From Bacteroides faecis MAJ27 (lineage in GTDB: Bacteria > Bacteroidota > Bacteroidia > Bacteroidales > Bacteroidaceae), in contig NZ_FNNN01000001.1 of the NCBI RefSeq assembly GCF_900106755.1, forward strand, positions 248,001 to 312,000: 64,000 bases of DNA, read 5' to 3'. The position numbers and the translations under genes were made by a program. A model generated the notes under the pieces. The model was not told the origin of the DNA. It was given only the letters and a program-made list of their open reading frames with translations, and searched no databases. Positions 8,708 to 18,413 of this stretch are shown here, piece after piece. Position 1 is the stretch's first letter. The number at the start of each line of letters is the position of its first letter.

Positions 8708-10150
8708 ATGGATTATTCACAATTTCTACATATGCGGGAAGAGCTGTCGCTCATAGCAGTTTTACTACTGCTATTCCTTGCCGATCTCTTCATGAGCCCG
8801 GACGCACACAAGCAAAAAGGAACGACACCTGTCTTAAACACCATGCTGCCTGTTATCCTGATGGCAATCCATACAGCGATCAATCTGGTTCCCGGGACAA
8901 CTGCCGATATTTTTGGCGGCATGTATCACTATGTGCCCATGCATACGGTTGTCAAATCAATACTGAATATAGGTACACTGATCGTTTTCCTGATGGCACA
9001 CGAATGGATGAAACGCGATGATACTTCATTCAAACAAGGCGAGTTCTATGTACTTATACTCTCTACCTTGTTCGGTATGTATCTTATGATTTCCGCAGGA
9101 CACTTCCTGATGTTCTTTATCGGACTGGAAACAGCCTCCATCCCTATGGCAGCATTAATTGCTTTCGACAAGTATCGTCACAACTCTGCTGAAGCCGGTG
9201 CCAAGTACATCCTTACCGCCCTCTTCTCCAGTGCACTGTTGCTCTTTGGTCTTTCTATGATTTACGGTTCCGCAGGAACACTCTATTTCGAAGACCTTCC
9301 TGCACATATCGACGGAAATCCGTTGCAAATCATGGCATTTGTATTCTTCTTTACCGGTATGGCGTTTAAACTTTCTCTGGTCCCGTTCCATTTATGGACG
9401 GCAGACGTTTACGAAGGCGCACCAAGTGCAGTTACTGCCTACCTGAGTGTCATTTCTAAAGGTTCGGCAGCATTTGTGCTGATGGCTATCCTGATCAAAG
9501 TATTCGCACCGATGATACATGACTGGCAGGAAGTGCTTTACTGGGTGACTATCGCCTCTATCACCATTGCCAACATATTCGCTATCCGTCAGCAGAACTT
9601 AAAACGACTGATGGCGTTCTCCAGTATTTCACAGGCAGGATATATCATGCTGGGTATCATCGGAGGAACAGCACAGGGAATGACTGCTTTGGTATATTAC
9701 GTACTTGTATATGCTGCTGCCAATCTCGGCGTATTCGCTGTGATTACCATCGTAGCGTTACGTAGTCAGAAGTTTACACTCGAAGATTATGCAGGACTTT
9801 ATAAGACGAACCCGAAAATGGCTTTCCTAATGACTATTTCCCTGTTCTCGTTGGCAGGTATCCCGCCGTTTGCAGGATTCTTCTCAAAGTTCTTCATTTT
9901 TATGGCAGCTTTCGAGGCAGGTTTCCATCTGCTGGTATTCATAGCATTAGCCAACACTGTAATTTCATTATATTACTATCTGTTGATCGTAAAAGCAATG
10001 TATATCACGCCTTCCGATCATCCGATTCCAACTTTCCGCAGCGACCGCTGCACGAAGTGGGGACTGGCACTCTGCACACTGGGTATTATCGGACTGGGTA
10101 TCGCAAGCATCGTATATCAGTCTATCGATAAACTATCATTCGGAATATAA
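8708..10150 (+). CDS. nuoN: NADH-quinone oxidoreductase subunit N
   Basis: NuoN (480 aa) is the third antiporter-like pumping subunit, next to NuoK in the complex. Motifs include [46 protein letters not shown] and [14 protein letters not shown]. It is the last gene of the operon: a strong hairpin begins 12 bases after its stop. No nuoE, nuoF or nuoG follows, so this locus encodes only the quinone-reducing and membrane modules. Confidence 0.96.
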   Translation: MDYSQFLHMREELSLIAVLLLLFLADLFMSPDAHKQKGTTPVLNTMLPVILMAIHTAINLVPGTTADIFGGMYHYVPMHTVVKSILNIGTLIVFLMAHEWMKRDDTSFKQGEFYVLILSTLFGMYLMISAGHFLMFFIGLETASIPMAALIAFDKYRHNSAEAGAKYILTALFSSALLLFGLSMIYGSAGTLYFEDLPAHIDGNPLQIMAFVFFFTGMAFKLSLVPFHLWTADVYEGAPSAVTAYLSVISKGSAAFVLMAILIKVFAPMIHDWQEVLYWVTIASITIANIFAIRQQNLKRLMAFSSISQAGYIMLGIIGGTAQGMTALVYYVLVYAAANLGVFAVITIVALRSQKFTLEDYAGLYKTNPKMAFLMTISLFSLAGIPPFAGFFSKFFIFMAAFEAGFHLLVFIALANTVISLYYYLLIVKAMYITPSDHPIPTFRSDRCTKWGLALCTLGIIGLGIASIVYQSIDKLSFGI

Positions 10151-10162
10151 GAAACCGACTCT

Positions 10163-10217
10163 CTATAAAAGTAACGGTCTTGATGAGGAAATCTCATCAA
10201 GACCGTTACTTTTATAG
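10163..10217. terminator. Bidirectional terminator between nuoN and the sensor kinase
   Basis: Bases 10163-10187 are the exact reverse complement of 10193-10217 (25-bp stem, 5-base loop GAAAT). A-rich and T-rich ends (ATAAAA / TTTTAT) give a short U-run in both directions, which fits the two convergent genes on either side. Confidence 0.9.
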
Positions 10218-10230
10218 CATTCTTACTTAT

Positions 10231-13029
10231 CTATTTTTCTGAAACCACCACGAAACAAGGAAGACGGAACCAAAAACGCGAACCTTTTCCCGGCTCGGAT
10301 TCCACTCCTATTTGCCCACCCATTTGTTCCACAATACTTTGACAGATAGAGAGACCTAAACCGGTACCATGCACAAATGAATTCAGCTTCACAAAACGTT
10401 CAAAAATATGTGACTGGCCTTCTTTGTCAATGCCAACTCCCGTATCTTGCACATAAAACTCCAGTTCTCCTCCCTCCTGTTGATAACCTACACGAATACT
10501 GCCTTCCGAAGTAAACTTAATCGCATTATTTACAAAATTGGAAATCACCTGATGCAGACGATTGCGGTCACTGATAATTCTACATTCCGCAAGATGCGGA
10601 TCAAATACCAGTTCCACATTCTCCTTCACCTTCATCTGCATGGAACGGACAATATCTTCACAAAGCATATTCACATCTACATCTCCACTAGTGAATTCAA
10701 ATGTACCTGCCTCGATCTTCGATAAGTCCAGTATATCCGAAATCAGTTGTAAAAGCAAGTCATTGTTCTCCTTGACAATCTGGATATATTCCCGCCGTTC
10801 CTCGATACTTTCCGTATCAACCAGCAAGTCTGAGAAACCAACAATCGCATTCAGTGGCGTACGGATTTCATGACTCATATTGGCAAGGAAAGCACTTTTC
10901 AGTCGATCCATCATCTGCGCCTTATCACGTGCCAGAATCAATTCTGCCTCCGTCTCTTTCAGCTCTGTAATATCATAATTGATCCCTATGATCTCTATTT
11001 CATTTTTCTCAGGCAGATAGGTAGTAACCACCACATTCATTCGTATCCAGTTCCACTCATCTTTATTACCCGGACGTTTCACCCTCATTTCTCCCTGGAA
11101 GTGTTTCCGGTTCCCTGTTCTTACTTCTTTATAAAAGTCAAGGATAGACTGACGATCATCCGGGTGCATATTGCGATAAACTCCCACAATATCAGCTAAC
11201 GGAACATCTTCGTCCTCTCCCAAATTCTTGTACCATTGTTTAATGGCGTATCCTTTCCGATTCAAAAGATTCAGCTTCGCATATCCTACTTTCGCATAGT
11301 CTGATATCAGAAGGAAGAAATTCTCAAAATCATGGATACGATTCATTGCATCAATGCTTTCCGTATTATCAATACTAATCAGGATATACCCATTAAAGTT
11401 TCCTTCATTGTCATACAGTTTGCTAACTTTCGTATATATATCAATGGTACTGGAGCGATTAGGCTGGTAATATCCTTGTGCACGTTCAAAAGAATAGCTT
11501 AAACGGAAATCCACCAAGTCTTCATCCCGTACCCGGTCACGAATATCTTGCGGCACATTGGGATTATCAAAGAAATTGACTCCGATCACATCGCTCTTAT
11601 CTGCCACAGCAAATATCTCCAGATCTTTATTGTTCAAGTCGATCAGATATCCATCTTTATCATAGATCTCCACCCCTGCCGGAATATTGGCAAAAATGCT
11701 TTTAAAGAGTTTCTCGCTACGGTCCAATGCCCGGTTCGCTTTTACAGCTTCCGTTGAATCCGTAAACAGACCGACTACTTCATCTTTCTCAGGCGAATAA
11801 AGAATCCAATGGCTATACAATCCTGTATTAGGAAAGTATTCATCTTTCTCCTTATATGAGTCACTTTCCAACACATCAACCAGGAAATCCAGTTTTGATG
11901 AAGGATCACGATATATCTCGGAGGCTAAAGCCCCCATATATTCTTGCAGCGGATTTCCAAAGAAACGGGTACTGATCTGGTTAGCATCCGTTATCCGGTA
12001 ATCACAAGGCTGATTCTTTTCATCGCGAATGATAGACATACGTATATATCCCATCGGCATAAAGTGGAAAAGATTTTTCAGGAAAGACTGCTCCCGGGTT
12101 ACACGGTCTTTGGCTTTACGCAGTTCGATGCAAATACTAATGATATTTCCCAATGAAGAGAACCACTGAAAATCTTCATTACTCCATTCATGATAAGTAT
12201 CTACCAGATCAATACCCATGTATCCCCACACGTGATCGCCCGCCATCAGAGGAGTGACCATCAATGAGGTGATACCTTGAACGACAAGTATCTGATATTC
12301 ATCCACCGCCTCTTCCGGCAACTGCTTCAATGAGTGCAGTACAATAGGTTTGCCGGATAAGATTTGCTGGCTCCACCACTTCGATTCATCAGTAGGTATA
12401 CATTGCAGACTATCTTTCTCTGCCGAAACACCTTCGGAAACAACTTCATAGATACAACTATGATGAGTCTGTGTTTTATCATACTCAAAGATATAAACAC
12501 GCCCCCTGCCATGATAAATATTCAGTATATCTTTTAGGATATCCGAGATACAAGATTCTATCTCATCATCCCGAAGAAAACGAAGCAGAGATTGCGAAAT
12601 AAAACCTTGACGACGAAGCAGATCATTCACACGCCGCAAAGCGTTTCGCTGTTCCTCTTCTTTGGGAGCCTCCACCCGTTGAATCACTCCGAAAGACCGG
12701 TCTCCGCCATTGTCTCCCGTACCGGCTTCACGAAAAGCCAGGCGGGTATGCAACCAGACTTCACCATATTTTGAATGAATGGGAAAGGTTTGTTCGTAAA
12801 AGTCTTTATGAATAGATGAGTTTGCGCGAAACTCCTGAAAGATTTGATCACGATAATCCTCACGCACCATATTTATAAATTCTGCTGCTGAAATAGTATC
12901 ACCTTCCAATCCTAACAGGTCGCAAAGAAAATCAGAACATAAGTAATATCCTGCCGATATATCTGCTTCCCACCATCCTACTTGGGCTAGAGAAGCCATT
13001 TTTCGGTATCGTTCGTTGTCTGTTTGCAT
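10231..13029 (-). CDS. Multi-PAS/GAF sensor histidine kinase
   Basis: This is a 932-aa cytoplasmic histidine kinase with no evident membrane segment. In order by eye: a PAS domain at about 10-125, a GAF domain at about 150-315 ([15 protein letters not shown]), PAS-like domains at about 320-430, 450-560 and 575-700, the HisKA domain with the phosphorylated His720 in [18 protein letters not shown], and a C-terminal HATPase domain (N box [11 protein letters not shown] boxes DTGVGID and GTGLGLSI). No receiver domain follows the kinase core and no response regulator gene is adjacent, so the partner must be elsewhere. The signal is unknown. A TAnnTTTG box lies 30 bases before the ATG. Confidence 0.93.
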   Translation of the reverse strand: MQTDNERYRKMASLAQVGWWEADISAGYYLCSDFLCDLLGLEGDTISAAEFINMVREDYRDQIFQEFRANSSIHKDFYEQTFPIHSKYGEVWLHTRLAFREAGTGDNGGDRSFGVIQRVEAPKEEEQRNALRRVNDLLRRQGFISQSLLRFLRDDEIESCISDILKDILNIYHGRGRVYIFEYDKTQTHHSCIYEVVSEGVSAEKDSLQCIPTDESKWWSQQILSGKPIVLHSLKQLPEEAVDEYQILVVQGITSLMVTPLMAGDHVWGYMGIDLVDTYHEWSNEDFQWFSSLGNIISICIELRKAKDRVTREQSFLKNLFHFMPMGYIRMSIIRDEKNQPCDYRITDANQISTRFFGNPLQEYMGALASEIYRDPSSKLDFLVDVLESDSYKEKDEYFPNTGLYSHWILYSPEKDEVVGLFTDSTEAVKANRALDRSEKLFKSIFANIPAGVEIYDKDGYLIDLNNKDLEIFAVADKSDVIGVNFFDNPNVPQDIRDRVRDEDLVDFRLSYSFERAQGYYQPNRSSTIDIYTKVSKLYDNEGNFNGYILISIDNTESIDAMNRIHDFENFFLLISDYAKVGYAKLNLLNRKGYAIKQWYKNLGEDEDVPLADIVGVYRNMHPDDRQSILDFYKEVRTGNRKHFQGEMRVKRPGNKDEWNWIRMNVVVTTYLPEKNEIEIIGINYDITELKETEAELILARDKAQMMDRLKSAFLANMSHEIRTPLNAIVGFSDLLVDTESIEERREYIQIVKENNDLLLQLISDILDLSKIEAGTFEFTSGDVDVNMLCEDIVRSMQMKVKENVELVFDPHLAECRIISDRNRLHQVISNFVNNAIKFTSEGSIRVGYQQEGGELEFYVQDTGVGIDKEGQSHIFERFVKLNSFVHGTGLGLSICQSIVEQMGGQIGVESEPGKGSRFWFRLPCFVVVSEK

Positions 13030-13221
13030 ATTTTATGTCTTGTACAGTAATGAAAGAACAAATATACGAAATAGTATCAGGCAAATCATATAAAACCTGA
13101 AATAATTGCTATTAAAAAGAAAGAGGTTAAATAAGAAAAGATAAATGCGGCAAGGGAGGACATTACAGTCACCTGCAAAGCCTCCCTTGAACTCTATAAA
13201 AACGGATTTCGAATTTGTATA
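13030..13221. other. Intergenic region with a weak hairpin
   Basis: The 192 bases hold the kinase promoter box (13059-13066) and, at 13151-13189, an inverted repeat CAAGGGAGG...CCTCCCTTG with a 21-base loop. The hairpin follows the minus-strand lipoprotein gene and may end its transcript, but it has no clear U-run. No gene is seen. Confidence 0.45.
13059..13066 (-). promoter_or_regulatory. -7 box for the sensor kinase
   Basis: On the minus strand this reads TATATTTG, an exact match to the Bacteroides -7 consensus TAnnTTTG. It sits 30 bases before the kinase start codon, giving a short leader of about 23 bases. No clear -33 TTTG was found. Confidence 0.6.
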
Positions 13222-14436
13222 TTAGAATGAAGATAAATTAGATCCTGTCCAGCCGAACAAAGAAGCATCCGCACCGGTATTGTTTTCAGATTCAACCAAT
13301 GTGTTCAAGTCACCATTCAGCTTATTACCTCCTGTGATGCTCAGCGTATTAGTAATATTAATACTGGAATTGGCGTCACCCGCACCTTTACTGTCCTTCA
13401 TATCGATCAAATCGATTGTTCCGCCTGTACCTTTCACTAATGCATTCTTGATAGTAGCTTTCGCACCGCGACGTACTTTAATCACATCTTGCATACGGTC
13501 TACGTTATCTGTGGTATTGGCAGCATTGTTTACGATCGTCATGTTTTCTACTATAAAGTCAGACTGACGCAAATGATCCGGATACAGACCATCCATATTA
13601 CCGTCAGCTTCGATACCGCGCGGATCGGCTTCCGTACTTGTATAGTCTCTTTCCCAAACGCCATAACAGTTCTTCAATGTACCACAATAACCTTGTGTAA
13701 AGTCGAACATATCGTCATCCGGATTAACAGCCAACAAGTTAGTTACGTTCACCGTACCACCAAAGAATTCGATTGCATCGTCAGCACTTTCCAACACATA
13801 GATATTTTCTATTTTTGTTCCGTTACCAACACCGTTCAAGGTCAGTCCGTTATGTTCGATATCCGCAGTAGAGCGGGCACCTGCATAGCAGATTTTCACG
13901 TAAGTCAATGAACCGGAGCAATCATTGTCTACATTACCGCCGTATTTATAGTCATTGTTGATTTCAGTCAATGCTGTATCACTCTTATCGGCCTTCGAAC
14001 CGGAAATAGGAGCTTTACCATTGATGATTACTCCACCCCAATATCCGGACACCGGACTTGTTGTATTTGCCGTAAAGACGATTGGTTTATCCGCCGTACC
14101 ATCGGCATAGAGTTTACCTCCCTGTGCAACCAACAGATAACTGCTGAAACCTTCACGTGCCTTGATGGTAGTTCCGGCAGGAATATTCAAACGACCTCCG
14201 TCAGCAATGATGACTGTTCCGTTCAGAATGTATTCTTTCGCATCCAATGTCTGTTCACCGGTCAGTGTTCCGGACAGAATATTTTCGCCTACCACGATAG
14301 AGCTACCTGTTCCTTCACCATTTCCACCGTTTCCATTTCCATTACCATCTCCGTCACTATCACTACTACATGCAGTGAATGTCAGTGCAGTTGCCATAGC
14401 GGCAAACGTCATCAAGTTTACAAACAATCTTTTCAT
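13222..14436 (-). CDS. Surface lipoprotein with predicted beta-helix fold
   Basis: This 404-aa protein starts with a lipoprotein signal peptide ending in the lipobox LTFTAC, with Cys23 as the likely lipidated residue. It is followed by SSDSDGDGNGNG, an acidic stretch like the export signal of surface lipoproteins in Bacteroides and a flexible Gly/Asn linker. The rest is made of short beta-rich turns with asparagine ladders (LNGVGNGTKIENIYVLESADDAIEFFGG), typical of right-handed parallel beta-helices. It lies 43 bases after the TonB receptor gene and is probably co-transcribed with it, so it may be the receptor's surface partner. No catalytic residues were recognised, and the ligand is unknown. 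Confidence 0.75.
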   Translation of the reverse strand: MKRLFVNLMTFAAMATALTFTACSSDSDGDGNGNGNGGNGEGTGSSIVVGENILSGTLTGEQTLDAKEYILNGTVIIADGGRLNIPAGTTIKAREGFSSYLLVAQGGKLYADGTADKPIVFTANTTSPVSGYWGGVIINGKAPISGSKADKSDTALTEINNDYKYGGNVDNDCSGSLTYVKICYAGARSTADIEHNGLTLNGVGNGTKIENIYVLESADDAIEFFGGTVNVTNLLAVNPDDDMFDFTQGYCGTLKNCYGVWERDYTSTEADPRGIEADGNMDGLYPDHLRQSDFIVENMTIVNNAANTTDNVDRMQDVIKVRRGAKATIKNALVKGTGGTIDLIDMKDSKGAGDANSSINITNTLSITGGNKLNGDLNTLVESENNTGADASLFGWTGSNLSSF

Positions 14437-14479
14437 TTTACTTTAATAATTAGTTAATAATCTTATTTCATGATCCGGT

Positions 14480-17194
14480 TTAAAATGTGCACGACACTCC
14501 CAGACTGATATTTATTCCTTTTTTGTAATCGCTAAGTACCACTTCTTCTCCACTTTCATTAGCCTTGCGACTCAACTTATACGATGGGTTCAGAAGGTTA
14601 CGGGCTTTCAGTGTAAGTGAGATATACTTATTCAGTTTGACCTGCGAGACGAAGTCAAGTGTCATGATTTCCTGTTCCATGATATCCTGATAGCCTTGCG
14701 TACCGATGGTATAAATTTTATCGCTGACATAGTTGAGCACCAATGTATTGATGAAACTATGATCTCCTTTTGTGTAGTTATGAGATAAGTCAAAATTAGC
14801 AATCCAGGGGGCGGCACCTTCCAGTTGCGACCCGGTGGTAACGGTTGCCAAAGGCATTTTCGCATTCGTATAGATATACGATCCGTTCAAACCGAAAGAG
14901 AGTTTATTCATTCCGTTTGCCGCACTGCTTACCGGGCGGACAAACAGGTTTTTGCGTACCTCCACTTCCACTCCGGCTACCGTTGCCTTATCTGCTATGT
15001 TCTCATAAGAAAGATATCCTCCGGCACTTGCTACCTCAATGCGTGAGATCGGATTCTTGATGAGTTTATAAAAGGCTGTCAGAGAAATCAGTTCAGTCGG
15101 AGTAGGATTAAAGTCCCATTTCAAATCGACGTTATAGTTGTCCGAGGGCTTCAGGTTCGCATTACCCTGACTGTTAAAGTTCACTCCTACGTAACGATAA
15201 GGAGAAATTTCCTTAGGTTGCGGCAACGTATAAGTTTTACTTGCACCCAAACGTAAGGAGTGCTTCTCACTCAGATTGTATTTCAAATTCAAACTTGGAA
15301 GAAAAAAGTCCTTTTGAATCGTGTTGTTCCCTTCCGAACCACCTTTATTCACATTATAGTCTACCTGAATATCTACATTATCATATTTCATTCCTACATT
15401 TACAATCCACCGGGGAGTAAACTGGTAAGTAGCTTCCGCATAAGCGGAATGAATATTTTTCGTGACCGAATACTTATCGATGTTCTTCTGAACGGCAAAC
15501 CATCCGGAAGAAAGATTCGTCTGATTATAATAGTCGTCGAGCGAAAAATTGTCGAGTGAAGGAATGGAAGAAGCGTGTCCCACAGTCAGATTGTATTCAG
15601 TCGCTTTAAAATTATCATCAACAAACCGACCCGCATAGCCAAGACGTATTTGAGAGATTTCTTCTACATTATCTTTCAGACGATAAACAAGTCCTGCCTT
15701 TACATTGATGTCATCTTCATCCAAAGTGGAGAAGTACCGTTGTTGGGAGTTACCTCTAAGTAAGGTGTAGCCTTCTTCTGCCTTTGTTATATTGTTGATC
15801 CGGCGGTCGGGTTCGTTTCCTTTCACAATATTATAAGAAGCACCGGCATCCAGACTCAATGTTTTGGTCAGTCCCCAGTTAGTCATCAGCTGGTTAACGA
15901 TCAGCAAGTTGTCATTCGTTTGCTGGCGACGGGTAAATCCCTGATTATCATAATCATCACTAAAGATCGAGTTTTTACCGGTATAGTCACCCACAGATTG
16001 CACATTGGCATGAATCATCATAAAATTGTAACTCACATGATGACGGTTCTGCATATCATAATCCACATTGGCCAGTGCCAGCTGACTGATATTCTCGGTA
16101 TACTTCTTGCCCGTCATATCTTTGTACACCGTACCACTTGTCGTTGTATTACGAATTGTTTCATCCGTATATTGATAATCTGTCGTATGTCCGGCAGTCA
16201 GGAAGAAAGAGAGCGGATTTTTGTCTTTTCCCACATAAAACCGCTTTCCACCGGAGATGCTGTAACTTCGGTTCATCTGGAAGCTCTGACTGGAAGGGTT
16301 CAGTTTATTCTTGAATCCCCAGCTATTTTCATCGGCAGGTTCTGTTGTATTGGCAAAACCCAGAAAATTGACTCCGTCGAGTTTCAGAAAGTCGGCTGTC
16401 ACTGTCTGAGTGTTCAGTCCACCGGAAATACCGATATTCAGGTTTCCGCTACCGATCAGTTCTTTGGAAACAATGTCGATCGTCGCACCGCCCACATCAC
16501 TGATACCTCCGGCATTAAATGCCTTATTAACGCCAACAGACTGAATAATATCCGTACCGAAGAAGTCGAGAGAGATATTCTTATATTCCGGATCTTCCGA
16601 AGGAACAGAAAATCCGTTAAAGGTAGTCGCGTTATAGCGGTCGCCCAGTCCACGGACAAAGACATTCTTGACTCCATCCTGTTTAGAAACCCCCGCCACT
16701 TTGGTTACAGCGCCCTCCGCATCGGAAACACCTTTGCGGGAAAGCTCCTTGACGCTGACAGCCTGCACGGCAATGACTGCTTTTTGTTGTTCGAGCAACA
16801 ACATATTCTCATTCTCGCGATTCTTCTTTGCTACCACCACTACATCCGAGAGTTCATGTGTATCCGTCTCCAATTCCAAATCCAAAATCACCAGTTTCCC
16901 GTTCTCCACACGAACTTTGCGGCGTACTTCCGTCTTGTATCCTATATATTTTATTTCAACATCATACATACCTTCCAACACACCGGTACTGTTCAACTCA
17001 AAATTACCGTCCATATCGGTCACAGCTCCGGCAGGAGTTCCCACCAATCGTATCGTTGCTCCAATCAAAGGTTCTTTGGAGAGCTTGTCTTTCACCGCAC
17101 CTTTAATCTTGATATTGGCAGCCAATGCAGGAAGAACACACAACAAACAAAAAAAGGCTGCAACAGAAAATCTAAAAAGAAATAGTTTTTTCAT
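14480..17194 (-). CDS. TonB-dependent outer-membrane receptor (not SusC type)
   Basis: The 904-aa product has a signal peptide (about residues 1-25) and an N-terminal carboxypeptidase-regulatory-like domain at about 27-115 (IKGAVKDKLSKEPLIGATI). A plug domain follows (VSVKELSRKGVSDAEGAVTKVAGV, VFVRGLGDRYN), then a 22-strand barrel ending in GINISLGVSCTF, with the terminal Phe expected of outer-membrane proteins. No SusD gene accompanies it; instead a beta-helix lipoprotein follows and an AraC regulator precedes it. Substrate is unknown: such receptors import metal complexes, cofactors, peptides or oligosaccharides. Confidence 0.88.
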   Translation of the reverse strand: MKKLFLFRFSVAAFFCLLCVLPALAANIKIKGAVKDKLSKEPLIGATIRLVGTPAGAVTDMDGNFELNSTGVLEGMYDVEIKYIGYKTEVRRKVRVENGKLVILDLELETDTHELSDVVVVAKKNRENENMLLLEQQKAVIAVQAVSVKELSRKGVSDAEGAVTKVAGVSKQDGVKNVFVRGLGDRYNATTFNGFSVPSEDPEYKNISLDFFGTDIIQSVGVNKAFNAGGISDVGGATIDIVSKELIGSGNLNIGISGGLNTQTVTADFLKLDGVNFLGFANTTEPADENSWGFKNKLNPSSQSFQMNRSYSISGGKRFYVGKDKNPLSFFLTAGHTTDYQYTDETIRNTTTSGTVYKDMTGKKYTENISQLALANVDYDMQNRHHVSYNFMMIHANVQSVGDYTGKNSIFSDDYDNQGFTRRQQTNDNLLIVNQLMTNWGLTKTLSLDAGASYNIVKGNEPDRRINNITKAEEGYTLLRGNSQQRYFSTLDEDDINVKAGLVYRLKDNVEEISQIRLGYAGRFVDDNFKATEYNLTVGHASSIPSLDNFSLDDYYNQTNLSSGWFAVQKNIDKYSVTKNIHSAYAEATYQFTPRWIVNVGMKYDNVDIQVDYNVNKGGSEGNNTIQKDFFLPSLNLKYNLSEKHSLRLGASKTYTLPQPKEISPYRYVGVNFNSQGNANLKPSDNYNVDLKWDFNPTPTELISLTAFYKLIKNPISRIEVASAGGYLSYENIADKATVAGVEVEVRKNLFVRPVSSAANGMNKLSFGLNGSYIYTNAKMPLATVTTGSQLEGAAPWIANFDLSHNYTKGDHSFINTLVLNYVSDKIYTIGTQGYQDIMEQEIMTLDFVSQVKLNKYISLTLKARNLLNPSYKLSRKANESGEEVVLSDYKKGINISLGVSCTF

Positions 17195-17463
17195 CGAACT
17201 TCGCTCTACGTTTTTAATTACGTCGGCAAAGGTAGAAGGAGGAGGTTACAATACGAATACGAATCAGATACAATGGTTTGAAATAGCCGTTTCAGGTTTA
17301 TTACGCCATATTACAAACTTGTTATCAACGATTTACAACACAGCTTTAATCCGCTTCTCAGTAAGATTTAATCTGCATAACGGATAATAGATTTTAGTAC
17401 CCCGAAGAATAAATCTCAGGGAACAGGACTCTAAACTATTATAATAGGGTGGATACAGAAAAG
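17195..17463. other. Intergenic region upstream of the TonB receptor
   Basis: This 269-base AT-rich stretch separates the receptor from the AraC gene. It holds the receptor's -7 box at 17227-17234. No further gene or strong hairpin was recognised. Confidence 0.5.
17227..17234 (-). promoter_or_regulatory. -7 box for the TonB receptor
   Basis: The minus strand reads TACCTTTG, matching TAnnTTTG, 33 bases before the receptor start codon. The absence of a -33 TTTG would fit a promoter that needs an activator such as the neighbouring AraC protein; this last point is inference. Confidence 0.55.
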
Positions 17464-18360
17464 CTAGATCAGTTTCTTTTTCTTCCGGTAGTTCTCGCGA
17501 AACTCTTTAGGAGAACAATCTTTTTTCTTCTTAAAGATACGATTAAAATTAGAAAGGTTATTGAACCCGCACTCATAACAGATTTCTGCGATAGACATCG
17601 TAGAATCTACCAGCAACCGCGAAGCAAAACCCAACCGGATATCAATGATATAGTCGGAAAGGTTTTTCCCCGTGCGCAATTTAAAGAAGCGGCTGAACGA
17701 CACATCAGTCATTCCGACCATACCAGCCAACTGCCCCAATCGAATTTCTTCCTGATAGTGAAGATTGATATACTCCTGCACCTTTTGTACACGACGACTA
17801 TCGGAATGGACATCAATCTTAGCAAAAGAAGAACTGGATAATGTCCGGGCTTCTTCCTCAAAGAGAGAGAGCTCATAGAGAATCGTCATAAATTTGATAA
17901 CTGCATAGAATCCTTGCTTTTCAGAAGCAAGCGTATCCAGCATGGGATAGATCTTGAGTATAGCAGACATCGGAAAACAGAGTCCTTTCTGAGCCTTATC
18001 CAGCATCCGGCGAATAGAGTCGAACTGGTTTTTATTGATAAAGCTCTTAAAGAACAGGTCTGAAGAGAATTGAATAGTGATCTCTCGTATCTCTTTGGAA
18101 CGACATTCATTTTGTTCCCATACATGTTCCAGATCTTTGCCTGTGATCAGAACCAGATCATAATCTCCTATCACTTCAGAGGAATCTCCCACAACACGTC
18201 TTACTCCCGCAGCCTTCTCTGTAAAGTTCAGTTCAAATTCAGAATGATTATGAATCGGATAAGTAAATTCCGTTTTATAACGTTCTGCAATATAGAAACA
18301 GTCTTTGTCAGACAAAGGTGTAATCTCACGGATAATCTGGTTGGGTATAGGTGTATTCAT
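17464..18360 (-). CDS. AraC-family transcriptional regulator
   Basis: This 298-aa protein has an N-terminal cupin-like sensing domain (HNHSEFELNFTEKAAGVRRVVGD) and a C-terminal pair of helix-turn-helix motifs (IRLGQLAGMVGMTDVSFSRFFKLRTGKNLSDYI; then MSIAEICYECGFNNLSNFNRIFKKKKDCSPKEFR), the second carrying the family signature. The ATG at 18360 is chosen; the reading frame extends two codons further only through a TTG. It lies upstream of the TonB receptor and may control it. It begins 54 bases after the end of the MscS gene. Confidence 0.93.
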   Translation of the reverse strand: MNTPIPNQIIREITPLSDKDCFYIAERYKTEFTYPIHNHSEFELNFTEKAAGVRRVVGDSSEVIGDYDLVLITGKDLEHVWEQNECRSKEIREITIQFSSDLFFKSFINKNQFDSIRRMLDKAQKGLCFPMSAILKIYPMLDTLASEKQGFYAVIKFMTILYELSLFEEEARTLSSSSFAKIDVHSDSRRVQKVQEYINLHYQEEIRLGQLAGMVGMTDVSFSRFFKLRTGKNLSDYIIDIRLGFASRLLVDSTMSIAEICYECGFNNLSNFNRIFKKKKDCSPKEFRENYRKKKKLI

Positions 18361-18413
18361 AATCAATTATAGTTAACAGTATGTATCGTTTATATAATAT
18401 GCTATCTTTTGAA

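Noticed and set aside
15920..17185. 421-codon open frame on the plus strand
   Set aside because: It is wholly antisense to the TonB receptor, which has clear domain motifs; the codon and residue content of the plus-strand frame (rich in His, Ile, Cys, Arg) is typical of an antisense shadow.
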